DNA of 6,589 bases from Hyphomicrobiales bacterium (GTDB lineage: Bacteria > Pseudomonadota > Alphaproteobacteria > Rhizobiales > JAUVMS01), in NCBI GenBank assembly GCA_030600135.1, contig JAUVMS010000194.1, positions 1 through 6,589 on the forward strand, in the 5' to 3' direction. The notes beneath the pieces are model-generated. The model made no database searches. It had not been told where the DNA came from and was given only the letters and a program-made list of their open reading frames with translations. Shown piece by piece: positions 1-6,292 of the stretch. Within the stretch, counting starts at the first letter, position 1. Each line of letters begins with the position of its first letter. A program made the position numbers and the translations under genes.

Positions 1-45
1 CCGCAACAATAGTCGCAGGACGCAACTCGGCCTGGCCGTTGGCGA

Positions 46-511
46 TCAGTCCTCGGCGCGTCGATAGGAATAGGTCCGACGCCTGATGGTGACGCCCGCA
101 TTGCGTCCGGCGACCAGCCAGTAGACCAAGCCCGCCATCAAACCGGCAGCACCTGCGGTGATCGTTCCATAGCGGGTCGGAGCTTGGTAGGACGCCGGGT
201 CGACGTAACTCATGCCCAGTGCGGCGGCCAACGCGACCATCGTTCCGGCAAGTGCGTAAAACACGATTGACTGAATGCTGAGCGTTTCCGCCAGAATAAT
301 GATGGCCAGCATGGGTATAATGCCAGCGACCAAGAACACCAGGGCCGTATCGAACACGAGATTGGCGTATTCAGATAAGGAGCGGGGTTAGATTCACGTT
401 CTGAGGCGTCAGCGAAGCCAAGGCAAATCCGACAAAAGCGACGCTGGCCATCAAACAGGCCAAGACGTAGGCTGCCAATACCCACGCATAATGGCCCACA
501 AGTCGCGTCAT
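46..511 (-). pseudogene. Four-helix inner-membrane protein, paralogue 2, broken by a one-base frameshift
   Basis: The frame opens with ATG at 511, overlapping the stop of the preceding gene in an ATGA junction, and reads 46 codons to a TGA at 371-373. The same protein continues in the +1 frame from just after a TAA at 388-390 down to the TGA at 46-48. Dropping one G from the GGGG run at 384-387 joins the halves into a 154-residue protein. That product has four hydrophobic helices (about 9-32, 53-74, 80-101, 117-135) and an Arg-rich tail from about 140. It aligns along its whole length with the intact upstream neighbour, for example YWLVAGRNA against YWLLAGRQA near the C-terminus. The second half has only a GTG at 357 without a Shine-Dalgarno sequence, so reinitiation is unlikely. 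I infer either a sequencing or assembly indel or a recently broken gene. The function of the family is not known to me. Confidence 0.75.
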
Positions 512-951
512 GCTTGCCGTCCGGCGAGCAGCCAATAAATCAGCCCACCAGCGAAACCTGCGGTTGCGAAGATCTGAAGGAATGTCGTCGACGGTAGAGC
601 GGCCGTTTGTGTGCCAATGAAGCTGGTGAGGAGAGGAATCGCGGCAAGCGCCGCTCCGCCCGCCAGCACATAGTAAATGGCGGAGCGAATGCCGGCCACT
701 TCGCCAACGATGACCATCAGCAGACCGGGTACGATTGTGAGCGCGGAAGCGAGGCCGCCAATGAAGAGCGCTTGGTTCCAGTAACCGACCAGGACATCGA
801 GGCTGCCGTCGCCGATTTGCTCGAGGCCAACGTCCTGCGCTTCATGGACGAAGCGTTCCAGACCGAGCGTTATCAGCACAAAGGCACAGACAGTACCGGC
901 TAGGACAAACGCGATCGAGACCCAGATGACACGGCCGACGGTTCTTAGCAT
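508..951 (-). CDS. Four-helix inner-membrane protein, paralogue 1, unknown function
   Basis: This 147-residue protein has predicted membrane helices at roughly 7-30, 60-83, 89-112 and 124-143, with a hydrophilic stretch (about 32-55) between helices 1 and 2. I chose the ATG at 951 because GAGGA lies about 8 bases upstream and the start sits 10 bases after the rlmN stop. A longer reading to 1122 would run deep into rlmN, and its extra N-terminal residues look like out-of-frame translation. The protein shares the motif YWLLAGRQA and general layout with the next gene downstream, which begins inside its stop codon, so the two were probably duplicated and are translationally coupled. Position suggests co-transcription with rlmN. 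I recognise no named domain and assign no function; a small structural or accessory membrane protein is a guess. Confidence 0.82.
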   Translation of the reverse strand: MLRTVGRVIWVSIAFVLAGTVCAFVLITLGLERFVHEAQDVGLEQIGDGSLDVLVGYWNQALFIGGLASALTIVPGLLMVIVGEVAGIRSAIYYVLAGGAALAAIPLLTSFIGTQTAALPSTTFLQIFATAGFAGGLIYWLLAGRQA

Positions 952-961
952 CGCCAGTTCC

Positions 962-2197
962 TCAAGCCGGGGCCTCCGCATCGCCAGCGCGGCGCTCGCT
1001 TGCCCGCAAACGTGTCGATGCCGATTTGAGCTGGCCGCATGCCGCCATGATGTCGCGGCCGCGCGGGGTGCGGACCGGGCTCGCGTAACCAGCCTTGTTG
1101 ACGACCTCGGCGAAGCGCTCAATCTGCTCCCAGTCAGAGCACTCGTAAGGCGAGCCAGGCCAAGGGTTGAAGGGAATCAAATTGATTTTCGCAGGAATGC
1201 CCGCCAACAGGCGGACCAATTCCTTGGCTTCGGCCAGACTGTCGTTGATACCCTTGAGCATCACGTATTCGAATGTGATGCGCTTGGCATTGGACAGCCC
1301 GGGATAGTTGCGACACGCCTCAAGCAAGGCAGCGATAGGCCATTTCCGATTGATGGGGACCAACTCATCTCGCAACACGTCACGCACGGCATGCAGTGAA
1401 ATCGCGAGCATGGTGCCGGCTTCGTCACCCCACCTCGGGATCTGCGGCACGATGCCGGACGTCGACAGGGTGATGCGGCGCTTAGAGACAGACTGGCCGT
1501 CCCCGTCCGCGGCAATCAGCATGGCTTGCTTGACACTGTCGAAGTTGTAGAGCGGCTCGCCCATGCCCATCAAAACGATGTTGGTGATGGCGCGCTCGCC
1601 ATCGGGGATGAGGCCATCGGTGGGGCGCTCCGCGCCTGGCCAGTCGCCCAATTTGTCGCGGGCAAGCAGGATTTGGCCAATGATTTCGCCAGACGTCAGG
1701 TTGCGGACAAGGCGCTGGGTGCCGGTATGGCAAAAGGTGCAGCTGAGCGTGCAGCCAACCTGGCTCGAGATGCACAGCGTGCCGCGGTCGGTTTCAGGGA
1801 TGTAGACGGTCTCGACTTCGGGCGCGCGGTTGCTCGTGCCGTCGCCGGCGAGGCGCAGGAGCCATTTGCGCGTACCGTCGCGCGACACCTGCTCGCTGAC
1901 GATGGGCGGGCGTGCCAACGTGGTGTGGTTGTCGAGCAGATTGCGCAAGTCTTTCGAGACGTCTGTCATCGGGTCGGCGGTTGTGGCGCCGTGAACATAA
2001 ATCCAACGTTTCAACTGGGCGATGCGCATGCGCAGCTGATGCTGGCTAACGCCGAGATTTGTCAGCTCACTGGCGAGTTCGGCGTCAGAAAGTCCAATGA
2101 GACTTACGTGCTCAAGGTTAGCTGAAGGCCGGTTCGCGATCTCTTGCCGGTCCGTGATTTCTGTCACTGGTCGGGGCGGTGTGTTGAGCGTCGCCAT
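962..2197 (-). CDS. rlmN: RlmN, dual-specificity 23S rRNA/tRNA (adenine-C2)-methyltransferase
   Basis: This is a cytoplasmic radical-SAM enzyme that, in characterised family members, makes 2-methyladenosine at A2503 of 23S rRNA and at A37 of some tRNAs. The 411-residue product is complete, against 384 in E. coli, with a slightly longer N-terminus. The 4Fe-4S motif CxxxCxxC is Cys149, Cys153 and Cys156. Cys142 in GTLC corresponds to the methyl-shuttle-side Cys118 of E. coli, and Cys387 in MAACGQLK to the Cys355 that becomes methylated. GMGEP (about 211-215) and the NPWPGSPY segment (about 344-351) are family signatures. The ATG at 2197 is preceded only by a weak AAGAG. The gene lies 53 bases after ialB and 10 bases before the membrane-protein pair on the same strand, consistent with one operon. 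All the key residues named here are present, so it should be active. Confidence 0.97.
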   Translation of the reverse strand: MATLNTPPRPVTEITDRQEIANRPSANLEHVSLIGLSDAELASELTNLGVSQHQLRMRIAQLKRWIYVHGATTADPMTDVSKDLRNLLDNHTTLARPPIVSEQVSRDGTRKWLLRLAGDGTSNRAPEVETVYIPETDRGTLCISSQVGCTLSCTFCHTGTQRLVRNLTSGEIIGQILLARDKLGDWPGAERPTDGLIPDGERAITNIVLMGMGEPLYNFDSVKQAMLIAADGDGQSVSKRRITLSTSGIVPQIPRWGDEAGTMLAISLHAVRDVLRDELVPINRKWPIAALLEACRNYPGLSNAKRITFEYVMLKGINDSLAEAKELVRLLAGIPAKINLIPFNPWPGSPYECSDWEQIERFAEVVNKAGYASPVRTPRGRDIMAACGQLKSASTRLRASERRAGDAEAPA

Positions 2198-2250
2198 GCT
2201 ATTACTCTTACGTTACGCTCCGCTCATCGTGCAGATCCGGCGTATCATAC

Positions 2251-2763
2251 TCACCGACAGATCTGCTCCAGATTCTTCAGTGCGGCCGTGATCCCCGACA
2301 AGGAGTAGACATCGGTTGTGCTGGTGCCTCGAACCGAGCGCCCGCGAACCAACATTTTGCTACCACGGCGCATCGCTGCGACGAGGCGGCGCTCTTGGGC
2401 CGGACTTTCAACAAAGGCCTTGTCGCCGTCGGTGAAAAGCTCGAAGACATCGGAGCCGATCGAAACCTTGCTGGTGCTGTCTTTGGCGAAATCGTAGCCG
2501 ATCTTCACGCTCACCTCGTTTGCCACGCCGTCCTTGGGCCACGAAGAGACGTAGAAGTAAATGTCGCCACGCTTTACATTCTTGGGCTCGAGATCTTTCG
2601 GCTTGGAAACCGCAAAGCATAATTTTTGATTGGCCTCGCTTACGGCATCGTATGTCGACCAATCAGCAAAGCGCTCGACGAATTTCGCACCCTGTGCGCT
2701 GAGCGGCTGAAATCCACTCAAGAGCACGAATGCTCCGATCAATGTTGCAATAACTATGCGCAT
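2251..2763 (-). CDS. Exported IalB-family (invasion-associated locus B) protein
   Basis: This 170-residue protein begins with a signal peptide: MRIV, a hydrophobic core to about residue 16, then a likely signal-peptidase I site after LSA (residue 23). The mature part starts with the F-x-DWSTY pattern (about 32-38) typical of the family and has only two cysteines, Cys49 and Cys169, which could form a disulfide in the periplasm. The name comes from Bartonella IalB, but the family is widespread in free-living alphaproteobacteria, so no role in invasion should be read into it; its biochemical function is unknown. I chose the ATG at 2763 because the signal peptide starts there and AGGGGC precedes it; the in-frame extension to 2844 would run through the -10 box at 2807-2812. 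Its own promoter lies immediately upstream, and rlmN follows after 53 bases. Confidence 0.9.
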   Translation of the reverse strand: MRIVIATLIGAFVLLSGFQPLSAQGAKFVERFADWSTYDAVSEANQKLCFAVSKPKDLEPKNVKRGDIYFYVSSWPKDGVANEVSVKIGYDFAKDSTSKVSIGSDVFELFTDGDKAFVESPAQERRLVAAMRRGSKMLVRGRSVRGTSTTDVYSLSGITAALKNLEQICR

Positions 2764-2806
2764 GTCGCCCCTGCTTCGTCCTAAAATCTCAGTCTTCCCC
2801 TCTGTC

Positions 2807-2835
2807 ATTATACTGGGGTCGGCGATAAGTGGCCA
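2807..2835 (-). promoter_or_regulatory. Probable sigma70-type promoter of the ialB-rlmN unit
   Basis: Read on the minus strand, a perfect -10 hexamer TATAAT occupies 2812-2807. Seventeen bases upstream is TGGCCA (2835-2830), matching four of six positions of the TTGACA -35. Transcription would start near 2800, giving a leader of about 37 bases before the ialB ATG at 2763. The -35 overlaps the promoter-proximal arm of an inverted repeat. The assignment is from consensus and spacing only. Confidence 0.6.
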
Positions 2836-2869
2836 CTGGGTCAATGATATCCTCGATTTTTCCCAGTGG
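2833..2869 (-). repeat. 8-bp perfect inverted repeat between the SPOUT methyltransferase gene and ialB
   Basis: CCACTGGG (2833-2840) and CCCAGTGG (2862-2869) are exact inverted copies separated by 21 bases. The repeat starts about 10 bases after the stop of the upstream methyltransferase gene, and its proximal arm overlaps the -35 of the ialB promoter. As RNA it could form a hairpin ending the upstream transcript, but no U-run follows, so it is not a canonical intrinsic terminator. The arms are about 29 bases (nearly three helical turns) apart centre to centre, which would also suit a two-site operator. The two roles cannot be separated from sequence. Confidence 0.45.
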
Positions 2870-2879
2870 AACGATGTTC

Positions 2880-3446
2880 TTACACACCTCTCTTAGAATC
2901 CTCCACAGGACTTGCCCGCGATAGCCCAAAGCTCCGATCCGGCCCGCCTTCGCCCACTGGTCGGTCAGCGAATCGACCCATGCTGCGTACCCTGTCGTAC
3001 ATAACGATTGCACCAGCGGTCGCAACATTGATGCAAAAAGAGGTCGGGATTTTTATCACGTGGTCGCAGCGCGCATGGAGCGAATCGGAAAGTGAACCCT
3101 TCTCCGGCCCGAGAACATAAGCTGCTTGAAGGGGATGGCGAAAACTCGGCAAATCGATGGCGTTGTCAAGCAATTCGATGCCGACAAGCCGGCAACCTAC
3201 AGGCAGGCAAATATCATCGACCTCGCGCCAATGATAAAGTGGCAAATGGGACACGGATTTGGCGGTGTCGGACTTGGCCTCGAGCGCGCGATACTGAGCG
3301 CCGATGGTAAACACGAAGCTGGCGCCGAAACCATGGGCCGAGCGGACGAGATTGCCCAAGTTCATCTGCTTTGAGATGCGCTCGACACCGATCGCGAAAT
3401 AGCCGCGTGTCGGCCTGGCTTTTGCTTCGGTCGTGCTCTCGCGCAT
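2880..3446 (-). CDS. SPOUT-class (SpoU/TrmH family) RNA 2'-O-methyltransferase
   Basis: This 188-residue protein consists almost entirely of a SpoU methyltransferase domain, which transfers a methyl group from SAM, usually to a ribose 2'-OH of tRNA or rRNA. Motif 1 is NLGNLVRSAHGFGA (about 29-42), holding the conserved Asn and Arg. Motif 2 is YVLGPEKGSLSD (about 110-121), and motif 3 is IPTSFCINVATAGAIVMYDR (about 133-152), which shapes the trefoil-knot SAM pocket. There is no N-terminal RNA-binding extension, and the last 30 or so residues are a Gly/Pro/Arg/Ser-rich tail. The substrate cannot be named; a tRNA wobble or anticodon-loop ribose is plausible for so short a member. The ATG at 3446 follows a GAGG at a usable distance. 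It diverges from the oxidoreductase gene and lies 116 bases before ialB. Confidence 0.9.
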   Translation of the reverse strand: MRESTTEAKARPTRGYFAIGVERISKQMNLGNLVRSAHGFGASFVFTIGAQYRALEAKSDTAKSVSHLPLYHWREVDDICLPVGCRLVGIELLDNAIDLPSFRHPLQAAYVLGPEKGSLSDSLHARCDHVIKIPTSFCINVATAGAIVMYDRVRSMGRFADRPVGEGGPDRSFGLSRASPVEDSKRGV

Positions 3447-3530
3447 GCGGCCTGCCTCATTGGTCTTGCGGAACTGGGCAGCCCACGCCTATGGTCATGG
3501 CGCCGTCGCTACCGCCCGCACAATCACAAT

Positions 3531-3542
3531 AGTCAATTGACT
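3531..3542. promoter_or_regulatory. 12-bp perfect palindrome in the divergent intergenic region
   Basis: AGTCAATTGACT reads the same on both strands. It ends two bases before the GGGGAG ribosome binding site of the quinone oxidoreductase gene, within the 111-bp gap shared with the divergent methyltransferase gene. That position would suit a dimeric repressor blocking transcription or start-codon access. It also contains TTGACT on each strand, so part of its symmetry could come from a -35 element, though I found no convincing -10 partner. No regulator gene is in the window. Confidence 0.35.
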
Positions 3543-3557
3543 TCGGGGAGTTGTCAC

Positions 3558-4532
3558 ATGAGAGCTGCGCTTTGCAAGTCCCTCGATGGGCCAGATGCGA
3601 TCGAAATCGAGGAGATTGCCGATCCAATTCCCGAACCCGACGAAGTGCTGATTCAGGTGCGAGCAACGGCGCTCAACTTCTTCGATACATTGATCGTACG
3701 CAATCAGTATCAATTCAAGCCCCCGCTTCCATTCGCTCCGGGCGCGGAGATCGCGGGCGAGATCGAAGCACTCGGCGAGCAGGTGGAAGATTTCGCGATC
3801 GGCGACCGGGTGCTGGCCTACATGGGCTGGGGCGGGTGCCAGGGCAAGGTCGCCGTCAAAGCCGATCAGGTCGCCCTGTTGCCTGATGGAATTGACGATG
3901 CGGCCGCCAGTGGAGTCTCGGTGACCTATGGCACGGCGATGCACGGCCTGAAGGACCGTGCGGAGCTGAAGAGCGGTGAAACAGTGGTCGTGATCGGTGC
4001 TTCGGGCGGCGCGGGTCTCGCGGCAGTTGAGATCGCGAAAGTTATGGGGGCACGCGTCATTGCGGTGGCGTCGAGCGAGGAGAAGCTGGAGGTTTGCCGT
4101 GCGCATGGTGCCGATGAACTGGTCAACTACCGATCGCGAGACCTCAAGGAGGCGCTCAAGACTTTGACTGATGGCCTTGGCGTCGATGTCGTCTACGATT
4201 GTGTCGGCGGTGCGGCTTCGGAGGCGGCTCTGCGGGCGACAGCCTGGGAGGGACGCTTTCTGGTGATCGGATTTGCCGCTGGCGAGATACCGCGCATTCC
4301 GCTCAACCTGGTGCTTCTCAAGGGCTGTTCCATCGTCGGAGTGTTTTGGGGTGATTTTCTCAAGCGCGATCCTGGGGCCCATCGCGCCAATGTCGAGCAG
4401 ATATTGCAGTGGTGCGCCGAAGGGCGCCTAAAGCCCCATATTCACGGAACCTACCCGCTGGAACAGATCAAGGAAGCCCTCGGCGTGATTGAGCGCCGTG
4501 AAGCCAAGGGCAAAGTCATCGTGACCCCTTGA
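3558..4532 (+). CDS. NADPH:quinone oxidoreductase-type enzyme, zinc-independent MDR family
   Basis: This 324-residue protein has the full medium-chain dehydrogenase/reductase layout: a GroES-like catalytic domain (about 1-125), a Rossmann domain (about 126-265), and a return to the catalytic domain ending in GKVIVTP. The nucleotide-binding loop is VIGASGGAGLAAVEIAK (about 145-161). SSEEK (about 172-176) follows the next strand, where the NADPH 2'-phosphate usually binds. The GHE zinc ligands of alcohol dehydrogenases are absent (PGAEIAGEI instead), which places it with the QOR/zeta-crystallin-like reductases that reduce quinones or activated alkenes with NADPH. The true substrate is unknown. 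I chose the ATG at 3558 because GGGGAG lies 8 bases upstream; the 7-residue extension to 3537 would remove that site. It converges with the YkvA gene, 75 bases apart. Confidence 0.93.
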   Translation: MRAALCKSLDGPDAIEIEEIADPIPEPDEVLIQVRATALNFFDTLIVRNQYQFKPPLPFAPGAEIAGEIEALGEQVEDFAIGDRVLAYMGWGGCQGKVAVKADQVALLPDGIDDAAASGVSVTYGTAMHGLKDRAELKSGETVVVIGASGGAGLAAVEIAKVMGARVIAVASSEEKLEVCRAHGADELVNYRSRDLKEALKTLTDGLGVDVVYDCVGGAASEAALRATAWEGRFLVIGFAAGEIPRIPLNLVLLKGCSIVGVFWGDFLKRDPGAHRANVEQILQWCAEGRLKPHIHGTYPLEQIKEALGVIERREAKGKVIVTP

Positions 4533-4607
4533 GCGCGGCGAGGTTGTTTTTGCCACACGTGACCGATCAATTAGGGCGCCGCGTCTGCCGCTTGCTATGA
4601 ACTGGTG

Positions 4608-5009
4608 CTACGTACGCGCCGTTTCACCCATCTCTTCTGAGAGATCGCTTTCGAGCACGCTTGCCGCGGCGAGCCGATGCGCGGGCTTGATATGCTGCGA
4701 AACAAGACCCACCACCATAGCCAGAACAGCGGCATCGTCGGTGAAACCGGCGCCGACAATGAAGTCGGGGATGATATCCATTGGCAGTATGAAGTAGGCC
4801 AGCGCGGATAAGAGCATCGCCTTGACGCGGGTCGGCGTCGCCGGATCCATCGCGCAATAGTAGGCCGCGATCAGATCTTCGGCGAAGGGCACGCGGGCGA
4901 TGACGCGCTTGAGCTTTTTCCAGAAGTTGGCGCGTACATGCTCGAGACGGACGGCAAGATCGCCCTGCGTGGTCTCGTTGCTGCCAGGCTCGTTCCAGTT
5001 GCTGTTCAT
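4608..5009 (-). CDS. YkvA-like DUF1232 membrane-associated protein
   Basis: This 133-residue protein contains a DUF1232 (YkvA) domain over about 45-115. The hallmark LSALAYFILPMDIIPDFIVG (about 67-86) has the Pro-x-Asp...Pro-Asp pattern of the family, followed by GFTDDAAVLAMV, a hydrophobic stretch that may associate with the membrane. The N-terminus is hydrophilic and the C-terminus short and acidic. The biochemical role of the family is not established. I prefer the ATG at 5009 over the in-frame GTG at 5063 because the GTG falls inside a good promoter (5046-5074) and the extra residues show no family similarity. The Shine-Dalgarno for 5009 is weak and close (GAAG), so the start is the least certain part. 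Confidence 0.9.
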   Translation of the reverse strand: MNSNWNEPGSNETTQGDLAVRLEHVRANFWKKLKRVIARVPFAEDLIAAYYCAMDPATPTRVKAMLLSALAYFILPMDIIPDFIVGAGFTDDAAVLAMVVGLVSQHIKPAHRLAAASVLESDLSEEMGETART

Positions 5010-5045
5010 TGCTTCAAGCGTTGGTTGCCGCAGTTGATGACTTGG

Positions 5046-5074
5046 AAAATAGGGTGCATGCACGCCCAGCTCAA
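5046..5074 (-). promoter_or_regulatory. Probable sigma70-type promoter of the ykvA-like gene, with a palindrome in its spacer
   Basis: Read on the minus strand, TTGAGC (5074-5069, four of six matching TTGACA) and TATTTT (5051-5046, four of six matching TATAAT) are separated by exactly 17 bases. The predicted transcript would start near 5039, about 30 bases before the ATG at 5009. A 10-bp perfect palindrome, GTGCATGCAC (5054-5063), fills most of the spacer and would be a natural operator position. Based on consensus only. Confidence 0.45.
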
Positions 5075-5191
5075 GGATAGCGGTGGTGATGCGTTGGAAA
5101 AATCATGGCAGCGACAAGTCGCCAGCCTTGGTATGAGACGCTGGTAAAGGTATGTCTTACCGCGCCACGAGGAACGAAAGAGGACGGGTCG

Positions 5192-5977
5192 ATGGAGCTA
5201 ACAAGTCAACTCAGTGCGGTCGTGACCGGGGGAGCATCGGGGCTGGGTGCGGCGACGGCGCGTGTGCTGGCTGAGGAGGGGGTCAAAGTTGCGATCTTTG
5301 ATCTGAACGCTGGCGCGGGCGAGCGTGTGGCGAGCGAGGTCGGCGGCGTGTTCTGCGGCTGTGACGTTACCAGCGACGATAGTGTGGCAGAAGCGCTCGG
5401 AACGGCCCGTGCTGCCCATGGCCAGGAACGCATTCTGGTCAACTGCGCCGGCATAGCGACAGCCATGCGCACGATCAAACGGGACCGAAATACAGGCGAG
5501 GTTGTGCCGCACGACATTGGCCTCTTCACACGAGCGGTCGAGATCAATCTGATCGGCACCTTCCGGTTGATCTCGCGATGTGCCGCCGGCATGTGCCAAG
5601 CCGAACCGATAACTCCCGACGGCGGGCGCGGTGTGATCGTCAGTACCGCTTCGGTTGCCGCGGAGGATGGCCAAATCGGACAAGTGGCCTACGCCGCCTC
5701 CAAGGGGGGCGTCTCGGCGCTTACGCTCCCGGTCGCGCGCGATTTGTCGCGTGACGGTATCCGCGTCGTGACGATCCTGCCCGGACTGTTTGAGACGCCA
5801 ATGTTCGACGGGCTCGGCGACGATGTGAGAGAAAGTCTGGCCAAGTCGGTGCCGTTCCCGTCGCGCCTCGGATATCCAGCCGAATATGCAAAGCTCGTCC
5901 GTCACATCTGCGAGAACGACATGCTCAACGGCTGCAACATACGCCTCGATGGCGCGATTCGCCTGGCGATCAAGTGA
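5192..5977 (+). CDS. Short-chain dehydrogenase of the type II 3-hydroxyacyl-CoA dehydrogenase (HSD10) type
   Basis: This 261-residue classical SDR is close in length and pattern to human HSD17B10, which oxidises 3-hydroxyacyl-CoA (and some hydroxysteroids) with NAD+. Visible elements are the cofactor motif TGGASGLG (12-19), Asp37 at the end of strand 2 (favouring NAD(H)), NCAG (84-87), and a tetrad of Asn119, Ser154, Tyr167 and Lys171 (YAASK). The segments VSTASVAA, GQIGQVAY, PGLFETPM, VPFPSRLG.PAEYA and RLDGAIR match the HSD10 subgroup closely, so a role in fatty-acid or branched-chain acyl-CoA beta-oxidation is likely. The substrate is not proven, and no other beta-oxidation gene is in the window. 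I chose the ATG at 5192 because GAGGA lies 7 bases upstream; the 29-residue extension to 5105 would cover this site and has no SDR similarity. Confidence 0.94.
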   Translation: MELTSQLSAVVTGGASGLGAATARVLAEEGVKVAIFDLNAGAGERVASEVGGVFCGCDVTSDDSVAEALGTARAAHGQERILVNCAGIATAMRTIKRDRNTGEVVPHDIGLFTRAVEINLIGTFRLISRCAAGMCQAEPITPDGGRGVIVSTASVAAEDGQIGQVAYAASKGGVSALTLPVARDLSRDGIRVVTILPGLFETPMFDGLGDDVRESLAKSVPFPSRLGYPAEYAKLVRHICENDMLNGCNIRLDGAIRLAIK

Positions 5978-5986
5978 ATTCGCCAG
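5963..5986 (+). repeat. Small hairpin spanning the SDR stop codon
   Basis: CTGGCGA (5963-5969) and TCGCCAG (5980-5986) form a perfect 7-bp stem with a 10-base loop holding the TGA stop. No U-run follows, so it is at best a weak or Rho-assisted terminator or a 3'-end stabiliser. A chance 7-bp match in GC-rich DNA is a real alternative. Confidence 0.3.
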
Positions 5987-6292
5987 CGGTTCGCTCAGGT
6001 CGTTGAGAGGACCGCAGACGCTCAATCCAGGACCAGAGATGCTCGCGTGCACCGTCCGTTTTCAGTCGCTCCAGACTGATTCGCGGGATTGGTAAACTCG
6101 ACCGGGATCCATTTGGCAACTTGGTGAATCGACCCCGAATATGCGCCCGCAACGCTGCCGGAACAGCTGCGAAGTGTGGTTTTATCCGTTTACCCCCAAA
6201 AAAGAGAAATAATTCCGCCCAATGCCTTGGTGGACGTTGCGGATCGCATTACTTGTCAGTACAAGGATTGATAGAGGGCAACAAAAATTGGG
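5978..6292. other. Intergenic stretch with no convincing gene
   Basis: These 315 bases follow the SDR gene. Short open frames exist on both strands, but none has a good start, a Shine-Dalgarno sequence or a recognisable protein pattern. The middle contains an A/C run (6195-6205) followed by an AT-rich patch. Near the right end, TTGCGG (6237-6242), 17 bases, and TACAAG (6260-6265) form a weak promoter-like pair pointing to the open frame at 6293. No tRNA, insertion-sequence end or tandem repeat is seen. Confidence 0.5.

Noticed and set aside
28..38. CGGCCTGGCCG palindrome beyond the last membrane gene
   Set aside because: A one-base loop cannot form a terminator hairpin and the sequence is simple GC-rich symmetry; only 45 bases are visible past the stop.
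952..1122. N-terminal extension of the first membrane paralogue into rlmN
   Set aside because: The extension is Arg/Ser/Ala-rich shadow sequence of rlmN, while a proper Shine-Dalgarno precedes the ATG at 951.
1526..2125. A 199-codon open frame on the plus strand
   Set aside because: It lies wholly antisense to rlmN, whose catalytic motifs are intact; the translation has no domain pattern and is a GC-rich shadow.
3495..4382. A 295-codon open frame on the minus strand
   Set aside because: It is antisense to the complete quinone oxidoreductase gene, is rich in Arg/His/Asp as expected for a shadow frame, and has no recognisable motif.
4534..4583. CGCGGCG / CGCCGCG inverted repeat between the convergent oxidoreductase and ykvA-like genes as a bidirectional terminator
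   Set aside because: The loop is 36 bases, there is no T-run on either side, and such GC-only 7-mers recur by chance in this composition.
5198..6052. A 284-codon open frame on the minus strand
   Set aside because: It is antisense to the SDR gene with its full active site, has no family pattern, and is explained by GC-rich codon bias.
6230..6243. Possible sigma54 promoter (TTGG...TTGC) upstream of the right-edge frame
   Set aside because: The GG and GC doublets are 8 rather than 10 bases apart, so the invariant spacing fails.
5970..6248. A stop-free minus-strand frame of about 92 codons, converging on the SDR gene
   Set aside because: It has no ATG and no Shine-Dalgarno, only a TTG at 6152, and no recognised pattern. 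A decayed gene tail is possible but not supportable.
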